Program-made: the position numbers and the translations under genes
Shown: piece after piece, positions 11,001 through 20,506 of the stretch
Numbering within the stretch: the first letter of the stretch is position 1
How the letters are laid out: the number at the start of each line of letters is the position of its first letter
Notes under the pieces: model-generated
The model's database searches: none
Told to the model about the DNA's origin: nothing
What the model saw: the letters and a program-made list of their open reading frames with translations, nothing else
NCBI GenBank assembly: GCA_007922305.1
Contig: ML677343.1
Coordinates: 32,319,017 to 32,383,016 of the forward strand
Source of the DNA: Dermatemys mawii
Lineage: Eukaryota > Chordata > Testudines > Dermatemydidae
Length of the DNA stretch: 64,000 bases
Reading direction: 5' to 3'

Positions 11001-14000
11001 TGCTCAGGCAGGTCACCACACGGTAGCCCCAGCAGGGTAGGTAACATCTCAGTCTGCTGCTCAGCATGGAGAGTCTCTCCTGCCACTCTAAAGGCTTTTC
11101 CTTCAGAGCACTGACGAGGCACCCCTCCAGACAGCACTGAGAGAATGGAGGGTAGAAGATCACACGAGACCCTGCTTCACCATGGCTGGCACTGGACCGA
11201 TACCCATTGCCATCGGTTCATATTATTCAGGGGTGCGAGCGGAGAGAAGCAGCAGCCAAGTTAGTTATAGCAATAAAAATATGCACCTCTGTGTTAATGC
11301 AGAGGGGGGAGTTTACATGTAGGTGGCGAACGTTTATTCTGTTGACCGTGGCGGAGTATGTATGAAGAACGAGCTGGAGAGGCTGGCAGAAGAGCTCATC
11401 TCTCCTCCTGAGGGCAGTGGGCTATGGATTGAGACAATATTGAGCACATTAAGCCATTATCTGGCCTGGAATATTATGGATCTTATGCAATATCCCATTT
11501 AATTACTTTGTTCTTATTGGAGTGTACTCATGAAAACACACAGACCAGCACACTTGTACAGAATAGAATAATAGAATCTCAGGGTTGGAAGGGACCTCAG
11601 GAGGTATCTAGTCCAACCCCCTGCTCAAAGCAGGACCAACCCCAACTAAATCATCCCAGCCAGGGCTTTGTCAAGCCTGACCTTAAAAACCTTTAAGGAA
11701 GGAGATTCTACCACCTCCCTAGGGAACCCATTCCAGCGCTTCACCACCCTCCTAGGGAAATAGCGTTTCCTAATATCCAACCTAAATCTCCCCCACTGCA
11801 ACTTGAGACCATTGCTCCTACGCACAATCACACCCATTGTGGCCTTGCTTACACTAAATCTGAACAGGTGTACATGCCAGAATGGACACATGCCTCGTTT
11901 TGCACAAGATATATCTATATCTATATCTATATCTATATCTATCTCAAACAGTCACTTAAAAATACCCAACTTCCCGGGTTATACATTTAGGACACACAGC
12001 ATTTTGTGCAGTGCTGCTGCCGAGCCAACAGAGGAAGCATGTGTTAAGAGCCCAATTGCCAGAGCTGGGCTGCCACCATTCATGAAATCAGCGAAGTATG
12101 GAAAGTTCAGACGTGTTCTCCCCAGCGCCTTTCATCCGAGCTTGTGCCAGATGGAAGGAGCACATCAGCAGAGGCAGAAATGATATTGACAAGTTATGAG
12201 ACAGGGTTTCAAACGTCAGTAAGAGGAAGGAGTAAAGCACTGGGCTTCAGACTTAGCCTCCAACACCAGATCTGCCAGGTCTGCAGAAGAACTATCTGCA
12301 CCCAGGGTGGGCAGCAACAGAGGAAGAGGACAATGAAACCAACCTTAAAACCCAACCCAAAGCAATGCTGGTCCTACACTGTTTTCCCTGCAGATGCTGG
12401 AAGTCACAGAGAGCCAAGGTTTCTGCAGAGATCTGATGATCCCAGCTAAAGACAGAAGAAGAAATAAAAATTGCCTCCTCCCTGGTTAAAGGGGCTCAGG
12501 GAAAGGAATTTCTAGAGCAAAAATATGAGGATCATGCGTCGTGTTCTCAGAACATATTCCCCACCCCAGCCCAAACTGCCCCAATCCAAGGGTCCCTAGA
12601 GCACAGCACTGACCCTTTGGGATGTCCGGAGAATTTATCACAGAGGATGGTCACTCGGTTGATCTGCCCACAACTATTGAAATGAGATTCCAGCTCTTCT
12701 GCTGTTCCACCATAGTCCACCTGCAAAGACATCCCCATTCCATTCAGATGCCACCAAGGGCCCATGCCCTGCCAGCCAGCCCCAGAATGCCATTTGCAAT
12801 GGTTCGGCCTTCTACCAGCTCAAATTATTCAGGGCTGCAACCAAGCACTAAACAGTGATAATTATCACTATAATATAATTATTATAATGAATTATGTTGA
12901 TTTACGAGGTGCCCCAGGCCTAGCTACCATACGGCCCCAGCCTGTGAATTTGCCCCAGGTCCAGGGCACATGTGGGAAGTTGGTTCAAATCCCACTCACT
13001 GCAGTTGGTAGATTTTAACCCCACCTCAAGGAGCCCCTCGATCTCATGTTCTGATGTGCTTTGCCCCTCATGCATTGTGGCCTCTGGATTCAGGGCTCTT
13101 ACAGAGTTTGTTATGCAGAGTCAGGCTAACGCCACAGAACCCTTCCTGTGAAAGCGTACGCCAATCAAGGAGTGAATCAGCTCGAGCTGTGTTCATCAGC
13201 TTTTGGCCTCGTCCTCCACAAGGATTGTCAGGAAGACGCTTGCTGACCCAAGAGAGACCCTGGCTCACAAGGCCTCATGTAGACCCATAGCACAGCAGCA
13301 ATTCCTGAGCCTTGTGCTGGCCGCTCACTGCACCGGGGTGACTCCACCAGAAAGAATCAGACATTCCTCCTGGAAACCTGAATCCGGTCAGGGATTAGAA
13401 ACAATACCTGAGTCCAAACAAAGCCACTTGTGTTTCTGAATATCCACAGGTGAGCCCCAGACCAGTGGTTAATGGTGGAAATTATCAAGCGGTGAAGTTT
13501 GAAATAAGTTCAAGTCAGCGGCTCTCGCCCCTTTCCCTCATAGGAGGGGATGCTAAGCACATCCACTAACGTGTCATTCATCCCGCTCTGTTCCTAGGGT
13601 AGGATGACCAGATGTCCCGATTGTATAGGGACAGTCCTGCACCCCCTGTCCCGATTTTTCACACGTGCTGTCTGGTTACCCTATCCTAGGGGGAGGGCCG
13701 GGACAGAGTGTCCAGACATCCCACCCCCAGCCCATTAGTACAATGAGCAGCAGCTTTCTGCTGAGCTTTCTGCCCTGTGAACATCACCGAGGAGGGGGGT
13801 CTCGTGGTTTTCGACCTCTCCCACTTACATTGCCCACGTAGATGGATCTCTGATCAGCCTCGATTTTCTCCTCTGCTGTCCTAGGAAAGGGAATACCTGC
13901 AGAGACAAGGACTCCTTTGAAGGTGCTGCGCTGAAAGGGAGTAGCGGCAGGTGGGTGAGGGGGGTTTCTGGCCAAGTGAGGTGGGTGCTGATGGAAGGGT

Positions 14001-16658
14001 GACTCTGACAGCCCTAGAGACTGAATGACTAACCCCTCAGAGCAAGAGGTCCCCTCAGAGGTGAAAGACAAGGTGTGTCTATTTATTCTCAGGACATGCT
14101 TCCTCCACACATCACCCCCTGCCACTTCTGTCCTGAGCACCGCCAATCCCCAAATCTGCCAACGCCCCTCAGTCCCGATCCAAAGCCCACCTCCCCCTGT
14201 TCTACTCCAGGGCCTCTCTAGTCATGGAAAACCATGCAATGGGCGTTACGGACAAACTAGGCTGAGGCCACCAAACTCATTTCACATGTGACAGCCGCAT
14301 CTGCACCACAGTCTCCAGAGGCGAGGGCTAAGGGTGTTGACGCCCTGGCCTGAGCTCCGGAGAAAGGCGCTAGACTGCCTCCACACCCCCGCAATGAAAC
14401 AGCCGGCCCAGGGGAAAGTATCGCCTAGCCCCACCAGGAACGGCCAGATGATTGCACTTTGACTCCCAGGTGCCTGTGCCAAGCCAACAGCTCTGGCACC
14501 AATGGCCCCTTCAAAGAGGTCTGCACTCAATCCCTAAGCCTCAGTGCCCCAGGGACGAAAGCTGTATCCATCGCTGACTGAGGTTAGGTGACTTGCCCAA
14601 GGCCAGGCTCAGGGCAGATGCAGTTGCAGAACTGGGCACAGAACCCATGAACCCTCACTCGGAAGCCCAGGCTCAGTGTCCTAAGCCACGCGTAGGGGTC
14701 TGCCATCCCCTCTCACACCGCAGAGTTCCCCCCTCCTCCCACTGCCTCCCTGCCACGTGCGCCTTCGGAGGCAGACTAGGCCAGGGAGCCTTTAACGCGG
14801 TCACGCTCCAGGATGGGGATATGGCACAGGCTGTCCCCTGAGGCCACAAATACAGCAGCCTTTGGCCCTGTGGTAGGAAATCATGTCCCACGCGCCTCCG
14901 AGGTGTGGCTAACCCCTCAGCTTAGCACCTCCCCTCGGGCGCCAACCCCTCCCTGCGGAGCTGCAGCTCCGTACCTGCCTGCGACCTCAGGATGAGGTGG
15001 TTCTCAGCCTCAGCCTGCAGCTCCGTGAGCCGTTCGTCCTCCTCCTCCATCTCACGGACTTTGGCCTTGATGGCTTCCAGTTCCTGAGCACCAAACCCGA
15101 GAGGCCGAGCGCGTGAGAACCCAGCGCACAGAGGGGCAGCTCTGCAAGAAGAGACCCCAGGGGCAAGTCCCACTTCCTCCCACCCGGTGTCTGTCTTGTC
15201 AGCTCAGCCTCAGCTCTACAGGGCGAGTGTGTGTGTGTCTTTGCAGTGCCTGGCGCAATGGGGCACCGAGGGCGGCCATGACACACACATAACACTCCTT
15301 CAGGATGGAGGCCAGAGATGGCGTCTCTCTTTCCACCTGGAAACCTGAATCCGGTCAGGGATCAGAGGCTCGCTATGTATCAAGAGTAGGAACAAACCTG
15401 GTTTACTAGCCAGAGGCACTAGGTCTGTGCACCCGCCTATCAGCCCTGTCCTAAAGAGCTGACGCTCTTGGGTCTGTCTTCACTGCGGAGTTAGCCTGGG
15501 CTCTTAGCCGGGTGCTGCTCCGTCCACACACAGCGCTCTCTCCCCCAACCGTGGTGGCGCTTTCCTTAGGGGCCAGCTGGCCTGGCTGGGCAATAGGTCA
15601 GAGCTCAGGGGCTGCTTTCACTCGGCCTGGCAGGCCGCAGACTTTGCAGAGAGGACACAGGCTAGATCCCGCCGTGAAGCTCCAGTGCCTTCCCGCGGTT
15701 CTCCCACCTTGCGCCCAGAGGACAAGTTCCCTCCTGTTGTGTATTTGGTTGTCGTGGTAATCACACCTTGTTGTTGCTATGGCAACTGAGATTATTAGGG
15801 GATAGCCCAGCCAGTTTTGGCTGGTTTGGTTAGTTCGGTGTGTGGAAAGAAACGGCTGCTTTGAAAGCTCGCAGCTCTGTGTGTCACAAGCGATTTCTTC
15901 CGAAACCTGCTGCCCCCACGGATACAACATCTCCGGGTTCAGAGCGGCTCAGCCCCACAAAGCACCAGGGGACGTGTCCTAGCGACGCCCCCCGGGGAGC
16001 CCAGCATCCGCAAGGCTGCGGTCACTCAGGTCAGGCTTTGCTGTCTGGTTGCTCACGCCTGGCCAGGCTAAGCCAAACGCCCGAGCCAGCCGTGCAGTGT
16101 GGACACAGGCCAAGGGCATCTCTGCCCCGCAAGCAGCAATTCAAAAACGGGCGTGTTTGTAACTCGGGTCAAAACAACAGCGGAGACCCGGCGACTCTTT
16201 TCAACTGGGCTCGGCGGTGCAAGTTTGGCCCCCAGACTTCCACGGGAGTGGCTTCCCCCAGCTCGAGCAGAGCTGAGGTGTCTTCCCTGCGATTGGCTGA
16301 CGGAGGTTAGCTCGCCTGAGTTAAACACGCCCCGGTTTGCAGTGGCAGTGAAGAGGGACTTAGCCAAGGTGACGAGGCCGGCCAGTGACAGAGCCAGGGC
16401 CAGACCCCAAGTCCTCCCTTGGCCAGTGTCCCATCACAGAACTCCGCCCCGCATCACCACTGTAAAGTGGGGGGAGCTCCCCTCTTGCCCCAGGGCAGGT
16501 CCCCAGAAAGCCAAACATCAGTGCTCCCGACATGCACTCACCGGGTCCAGCACCCCCAGCTCCTCTGCACTGTCCCCATCCAGCGCGCTCAGGTCTGAGT
16601 CCTCGTCCGCCACCTTCTGCCGAGCCGCCATCTCGGCCGCGTCCCAGGAGGAATCCAT
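7980..16658 (-). CDS. PABPN1L: PABPN1L, poly(A)-binding protein nuclear 1-like (embryonic PABP2), complete
   Basis: Nuclear poly(A)-binding protein of the PABPN1 family; the paralogue PABPN1L (ePAB2) is known as an oocyte/early-embryo form that binds poly(A) tails. Seven exons on the - strand (16658-16542, 15083-14975, 13896-13829, 12720-12614, 10955-10868, 10257-10112, 8019-7980) sum to 675 nt: 224 codons plus TAG, with every junction in phase. Residues 1-39 form an acidic N-terminus. A coiled-coil-like helix at ~40-66 ([19 protein letters not shown]) matches the PABPN1 regulatory helix. One RRM spans ~92-164, with RNP2 IYVGNV (94-99) and RNP1 KGYAYIEF (133-140). A basic Gly/Arg tail (168-216) ends in SPWYSPY. 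The start ATG (16658-16656) has A at -3 and G at +4. Human PABPN1L is longer (about 280 residues), mainly in the N-terminus. Position between TRAPPC2L and CBFA2T3 separates it from PABPN1. Confidence 0.96.
8500..8620 (+). repeat. MIR-like SINE fragment
   Basis: Carries the MIR landmark GGAAACTGAGGCA followed by a degenerate GTGACCTG ... GGCAGCGCTGGGAGTAGAACCCAG order, as in the MIR core and tail. It lies in the 8020-10111 intron of PABPN1L; the rest of that intron shows nothing recognisable. Confidence 0.6.
10112..10257 (-). CDS. PABPN1L: PABPN1L exon 6 (Arg/Gly tail)
   Basis: Acceptor CTCTCAG above 10257; donor GTGAGC from 10111 down. Encodes [18 protein letters not shown] and a basic tail ending SRPRGRVY plus AG. 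In the read-through frame a TGA follows one codon past the donor, so retention of this intron would give a protein ending VYR without the conserved final tail. Confidence 0.95.
10868..10955 (-). CDS. PABPN1L: PABPN1L exon 5 (RNP1)
   Basis: Acceptor TTTCCAG above 10955; donor GTAAGG from 10867 down. The first G completes the Gly of KGYAYIEF (RNP1); then 29 codons through [16 protein letters not shown], the C-terminal half of the RRM. Confidence 0.97.
11561..11823 (-). mobile_element. CR1 LINE 3' end
   Basis: Begins with the CR1 tail repeat in reverse (GAATAGAATAATAGAATC) followed by the typical reverse-complement CR1 3' sequence (GGGTTGGAAGGGACCTCAGG ... CCAACCCCCTGCTCAAAGCA). The minus strand keeps a short open stretch resembling the end of CR1 ORF2 ([18 protein letters not shown]). 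Similarity fades after about 11823. 5'-truncated, as most CR1 copies are. It sits in the intron between PABPN1L exons 5 and 4 (10956-12613). Confidence 0.9.
11909..11944. repeat. (ATATCT)n microsatellite
   Basis: About six hexamer units of ATATCT, located some 85 bp beyond the recognisable end of the CR1 fragment. Confidence 0.9.
12614..12720 (-). CDS. PABPN1L: PABPN1L exon 4 (RRM core)
   Basis: Acceptor TTTGCAG above 12720; donor GTCAGT from 12613 down. 35 codons plus GG, covering [19 protein letters not shown] and [14 protein letters not shown]. These are the diagnostic PABPN1-family RRM helix and loop. Confidence 0.97.
13600..13683. mobile_element. hAT-type MITE, copy 1, with perfect 8-bp target duplication
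   Basis: Ends TAGGATGACCAGA and TCTGGTTACCCTA are inverted repeats. The flanks are identical 8-mers, TCCTAGGG at 13592-13599 and again at 13684-13691, the target duplication length of the hAT superfamily. The interior contains ATGTCCCGATT and CTGTCCCGATTTTTCACAC. It is the same family as 20013-20136 in the opposite orientation, but about 40 bp shorter inside. It lies in the PABPN1L intron 12721-13828, which is otherwise without recognisable features. Confidence 0.88.
13829..13896 (-). CDS. PABPN1L: PABPN1L exon 3 (RRM start, RNP2)
   Basis: Acceptor CTGCAG above 13896; donor GTAAGT from 13828 down. Two bases complete Gly, followed by 22 codons ending RSIYVGN, the first part of the RNP2 strand of the RRM. 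Confidence 0.95.
14577..14690 (+). repeat. MIR-like SINE fragment
   Basis: Contains GGTTAGGTGACTTGCCCAAGG and AGAACTGGGCACAGAACCCA in MIR order. It lies in the PABPN1L intron 13897-14974. Confidence 0.55.
14975..15083 (-). CDS. PABPN1L: PABPN1L exon 2 (coiled-coil helix)
   Basis: Acceptor CTCAG just above 15083; donor GTACGG from 14974 down. 36 codons plus G. The heptad-like charged helix corresponds to the coiled-coil segment that in PABPN1 stimulates poly(A) polymerase; that role is inferred for this protein. Confidence 0.93.
15084..16541. other. PABPN1L intron 1
   Basis: GC-rich intron. From about 15475 to 16330 it has phrases (CTTCACTGCGGAGTTAGCC, CCGTCCACACACAGC, CAGTGTGGACACAGG) that resemble the dispersed repeat found at 33840-34540 and 35705-36110, suggesting a third, degraded copy. 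A further stretch at about 16340-16430 resembles a MIR remnant. No coding content seen. Confidence 0.4.
16542..16658 (-). CDS. PABPN1L: PABPN1L exon 1 (start codon)
   Basis: 39 codons from the ATG ([15 protein letters not shown] ... EELGVLDP), then donor GTGAGT from 16541 downwards. Rich in Asp and Glu, as in the family. It ends in phase 0 and joins directly to ELEAIKAK of exon 2, the order seen in the human protein. An upstream non-coding exon cannot be excluded. Confidence 0.9.
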
Positions 16659-19600
16659 CCTTGCCAGGGAGGGTGGTGGGTCCTGCCACCAGGCCCCAGA
16701 GGGGTCCAGAAAGAGGGGGCTTTATGGGAACGGCGACGGAAACAAAGAGAGGTTTCAAATGACATTTGAGCAGCTTGAGACGCTGGGTTCTGCTGAGATG
16801 CTTAAGCACTTTCCAGGTTTTCGCCCATGCTTCCCCCCCCATACATAGTCATAAAGCCACCTCATTATCCTCCTTCAACTCCCTACTCTGCCCCGATTCA
16901 GGCTGATCGGCACTGTCATTGTTTCCTTGCCCTTCCCCTTCGGTCTGTCTGGCTCCCTCTGTTAAATCTCTTCTCTTATATTGAGCTTGTCAGCTCTTCG
17001 TACAGCCCCTGGCACACTGGAGTCCTGGTCTATGACCCAGGCTCTTAGGTACCATGGGAACAAGAATCATCAATACCACTAATAATCTTGCAACTTCATT
17101 GGGAGTCTTGCCACTGCTGGTGTGTTGCCTAAAGCCCCAGCTCCTGGAGTCATGAGGGTTACAGGAAAACTGCAGCTAACATTTGTGTTAAGTAAGTCTA
17201 CGGCCCCGCAGGCTGCTGAGAACTGGACACTGGGAGAGCCAGAAGGCAAACAAAGAGAATCCAACACGGCTTAGTTTTTAAAATCTCATGAGCGTCTCAT
17301 GACAGCCAGCTCCTGAGAGCTGAGTGCTTGGGACTAGATATGCTTCAGCATCTTGCCCATATGACGGCTCTGAACAGGCTAGGAGCCATGTATTTTCCAG
17401 GGCAGTAGTAGCCATCCCAGTGCCCCCAAGCAGAGGCAGGGCAGCCTTCACTTTTTGGAAGGCTTTGGACTCACCATTTGGGGCAAACTCTTCCCCATCC
17501 CTCCCAGTGCCCCCTAATGTCACAGGTTTGACTCCCTCACTGAAACGTGACTGGCCCTTTGCATTGCCAGAGCACAGCCCTGAGGTTATAACTAGGCAAG
17601 CAGATGATTTCACCAGTGCCCAGGACAAACCAGTCCAATGCCACCAGCACTGGAAGAACACAAAGCATCAGGTAGATCTGGAGGAGGCCCCATTCCTGCA
17701 GCAGGGGTGGGGGGACCTCGCTCCACCCTTTACCTTGCTTGGAAGCCAAACATTTTGAGCACTCCCCTTCTCACCAACAAACCCACTCCAGGGAACCTGG
17801 AGGCCAGGAAGAAGCTACACCTGGGGCAGCCCCTGCCTGCTCTCCATTTGATACATCAGCAGCCAATCGCAGGCAGCGGGGACCCATGGCGGGGAAGCGG
17901 GAGTGGGTGTCAGACCAGCTCAAGTGTTCATAGGCCTCCTGCTGGGGGAGCTAGCTTGACACTAGGTCTCCTTTAGCTCCTTGGGTAGCAGCTTCTGTGC
18001 TTTAAAACAGCAGGTTGGGGGTTCTAGACCTCTAGTGGCTGGTTAGCTGATCACACCAGTGTTCCACGCTGCTGGGCTATGGGGGGGTCCACTTGCAGGT
18101 AACATAACTGCTCCTTTCCCCCCTTAAGGGAGCCCTGAAGTATCTCTGGCCAGGCCTTTTTGGAAAAGGAAGCTTAGGTGGTGGAGGGAACTAAATAAAG
18201 CCTGGCATTTTACCTCTCCCCAGGAGCCTCCTTTTGAATCCAGCCTGGCTTGCACTGAGCTGTGCATGGCCCCCTAGACAGCAGCGGGGGTCCCTGCCAG
18301 CTGGAGTTGCCGTGCATTGGCAGAGCTATGGGGATGTGCCTGGGATCTCTTTTGTTTGGGCCCCAATCCAGGAAAGCAGGTGTTGACTTCAAGGGTCTGA
18401 GGAGCCCTTTGGGTTTACCGGGATTACTCACCTGGTTAAAATTAAGCAGGTGCAGTAGTGCACAGCTGGAGCAGGGCCTTGGACTCTGCTGTCCCAGCCC
18501 CCGCAGTCAATACTGCTCCAGTAAGAACCCTTTCAGCCCAGTACAGTATTTTGAAGCCAGTCACCAGGGCCTCCACACACACACCCCCCCGCCCTCGCAT
18601 CTTAAGTGCTCCCATGTTTGACAACAGTGCATAGTTCTGGGCCGTGCACAGAACAGTGCTGGCCCTGAAATGAAGCTCACCCCCAGTAGTTTCCACACAG
18701 AGACATTTGGTTTCCATGGCACTGGGAGGGGAAACTCCCCTCTACTAGCAACACCGGGGAGAGGGGGCAGGAGAGCAATGGGCACAGGGCTGCAGGTCAG
18801 GCCTGCGATGCACTGAGTGAGGCTGCTGCGGTTCACCCCAGAGGTGGCTGCACCTCCATGGTGGAGAAGCCAACCTGCCATACACAGGGCTTGATTTACC
18901 TGAAGCCAAAGTAATTAGGACTGTGGGTGCCAGCCGTGGCGAGCCCCCTGGAGGGGGGCAGAGCAGTGCAAGATATCGGTCCGCCCTGCGCCAGCCAGTC
19001 AGCCCCGCTCCGCAGTGAGTAGTGCTGGGGGCCTTGGCCTGGGGCCGGGGGCATGTGTGCACTGGCTCACTACATCCCTAACACCCTCTCACAATTGGCT
19101 ACAAATTAAAGCAGCCCTTCCTCAGGGGACCAGCATGGCCTGTCCTGTCTAGGGGTGAATCCCTCTCCCTTAAAAAGGGCCCACTTCTTGCTCCCTTCCC
19201 CATTGCTCAACCCCTGCCTTCTCCAGCTGCACTCCTGCTCTGTTCGCTGGTGGCTGTTGTTTCCTTTCCTCCCCTTCCTGGAGCATCGGTCCCCTGCTCC
19301 TTGTTTCCAGATGTTTTTATCTGCTTCAGCAGCTGGCAACAAGGAGCTTCAGAGGCGGCATAAGCAACATCTGACTGTTGGGCTCTCTGGGGACCCACCA
19401 GTAAGTGCCCAGGGGGACACAGTTTGAGAATGGGGCTTACCTGGGAGTTTGCCCGGTATGTGCAAAGCATGGGAATGCATGCTGGGCTGGGAGAGGTGCT
19501 GCATTGTTGGCTAGGGATAGTGCAAATCCAGACCCCCTGGGATTTCAGTGGCGGGGTTCACACAGCAAGGCCAGGAGCTGCCCCTGCACTTTGGTTACTG

Positions 19601-20483
19601 GACCTGGAAGGGGCCTCCTCTATGTCTGGTTTGGGCCTGGCCAAAATCTTGTGAGATGGCCACTGTTTCAAACACTGGAAAACTTGGGAGAGGTCCGAGC
19701 TGGCAGGTCTGGAGTCAAACTCCAATGCACACACAGCCCTTTAACCGGAGGCCTGCCTGACCCAGCCCCGCACACCCACAGGAGCGTGTCATCAGCCCAG
19801 CTCTGGTGCTGTGGGCATCACCCCAGACTTGTGTTATTTGTAAAAAGCAAAGCTGAATGCAGATGAAGTTAAAAGGGTGGTGCTCTGCCCATGCGGCTGA
19901 ATTGCTTCCCGGGTCCCCTGTTCTGCTGGTGTCCCTCGAAAACAGAGTCCCTCCAGGGAACGTTGACCCCATGACCCCAGTCTCACTGATCAGGATACAG
20001 TCCTCACTGCTGTAGGGTGACCAGACCACAAGTGTGAAAAATTGGGACAGGGGCTAGGGGATAATAGAAGCCTATATAAGAAAAAGACCCCAAAATTGGG
20101 ACTGTCCCTATAAATTCAGGACATCTGGTCACCCTACACTGCTCTGAACAGTGGACGTGGCCTAGCTGTTCTTAATCAAAGTTTTCAAAAGCAACGAGTA
20201 ACTTTGGGGACCCACCTTGAAACATCTTAAAGGGGCTTGATTGCCAGTGGGTGGGGATCATCGCTGCTTGAAAACCAGACCTCTTAAAAGGATCTCAGGT
20301 TGGGCCCCCGAGTCACTGGTCACTTGTGGCCTTCTTGCTGGATACAGCCAAGATACAGAGAGAGAAACAAAGACATTCCCCAACTCCCCCCCCCTCCGCC
20401 CTGTGGCCTCCTCATTTGGCACATGGCTGTGGGAGGAGGGCCAGGGCAGACCAGAGCCCAAATCACAGCAGCGGATACCCCTG
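16659..20483. other. Intergenic region between PABPN1L and CBFA2T3
   Basis: Upstream of the PABPN1L start on its strand; no TATA box or strong CpG cluster that I could defend as a promoter. No gene recognised. The only clear element is the hAT-type MITE at 20013-20136. Confidence 0.5.
20013..20136. mobile_element. hAT-type MITE, copy 2, with 8-bp target duplication
   Basis: Ends TAGGGTGACCAGA and TCTGGTCACCCTA form a perfect 13-bp inverted repeat. Flanks CACTGCTG (20005-20012) and CACTGCTC (20137-20144) match at 7 of 8 positions. The interior (GTGTGAAAAATTGGGACAGG ... GGACTGTCCCTATAAATTC) is the reverse complement of the 13600 copy plus about 40 extra bases, so this is the fuller copy. Confidence 0.88.
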
Positions 20484-20500
20484 AGTGATATTAAATTGTC

Positions 20501-20506
20501 TTTATT
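20501..20506 (-). other. CBFA2T3: Candidate distal CBFA2T3 poly(A) signal
   Basis: On the - strand GTGTAATAAAGACAATTT places a canonical AATAAA about 15-20 nt before a plausible cleavage point near 20485. The context is clean, but assignment to CBFA2T3, 7.6 kb past its stop, is inference. Confidence 0.45.

Noticed and set aside
10811..11137. Taking the whole minus frame around the RNP1 exon as a single-exon gene
   Set aside because: Only 10955-10868 is coding; both ends coincide with consensus splice sites and the outer parts do not match the family.
11646..11891. Small minus-strand frame with [18 protein letters not shown]
   Set aside because: This is the tail of CR1 ORF2-like sequence within a truncated CR1 copy, not a host gene.
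16099..16848. 249-codon open frame on the + strand
   Set aside because: Antisense to PABPN1L exon 1 and its GC-rich intron; no homology recognised.
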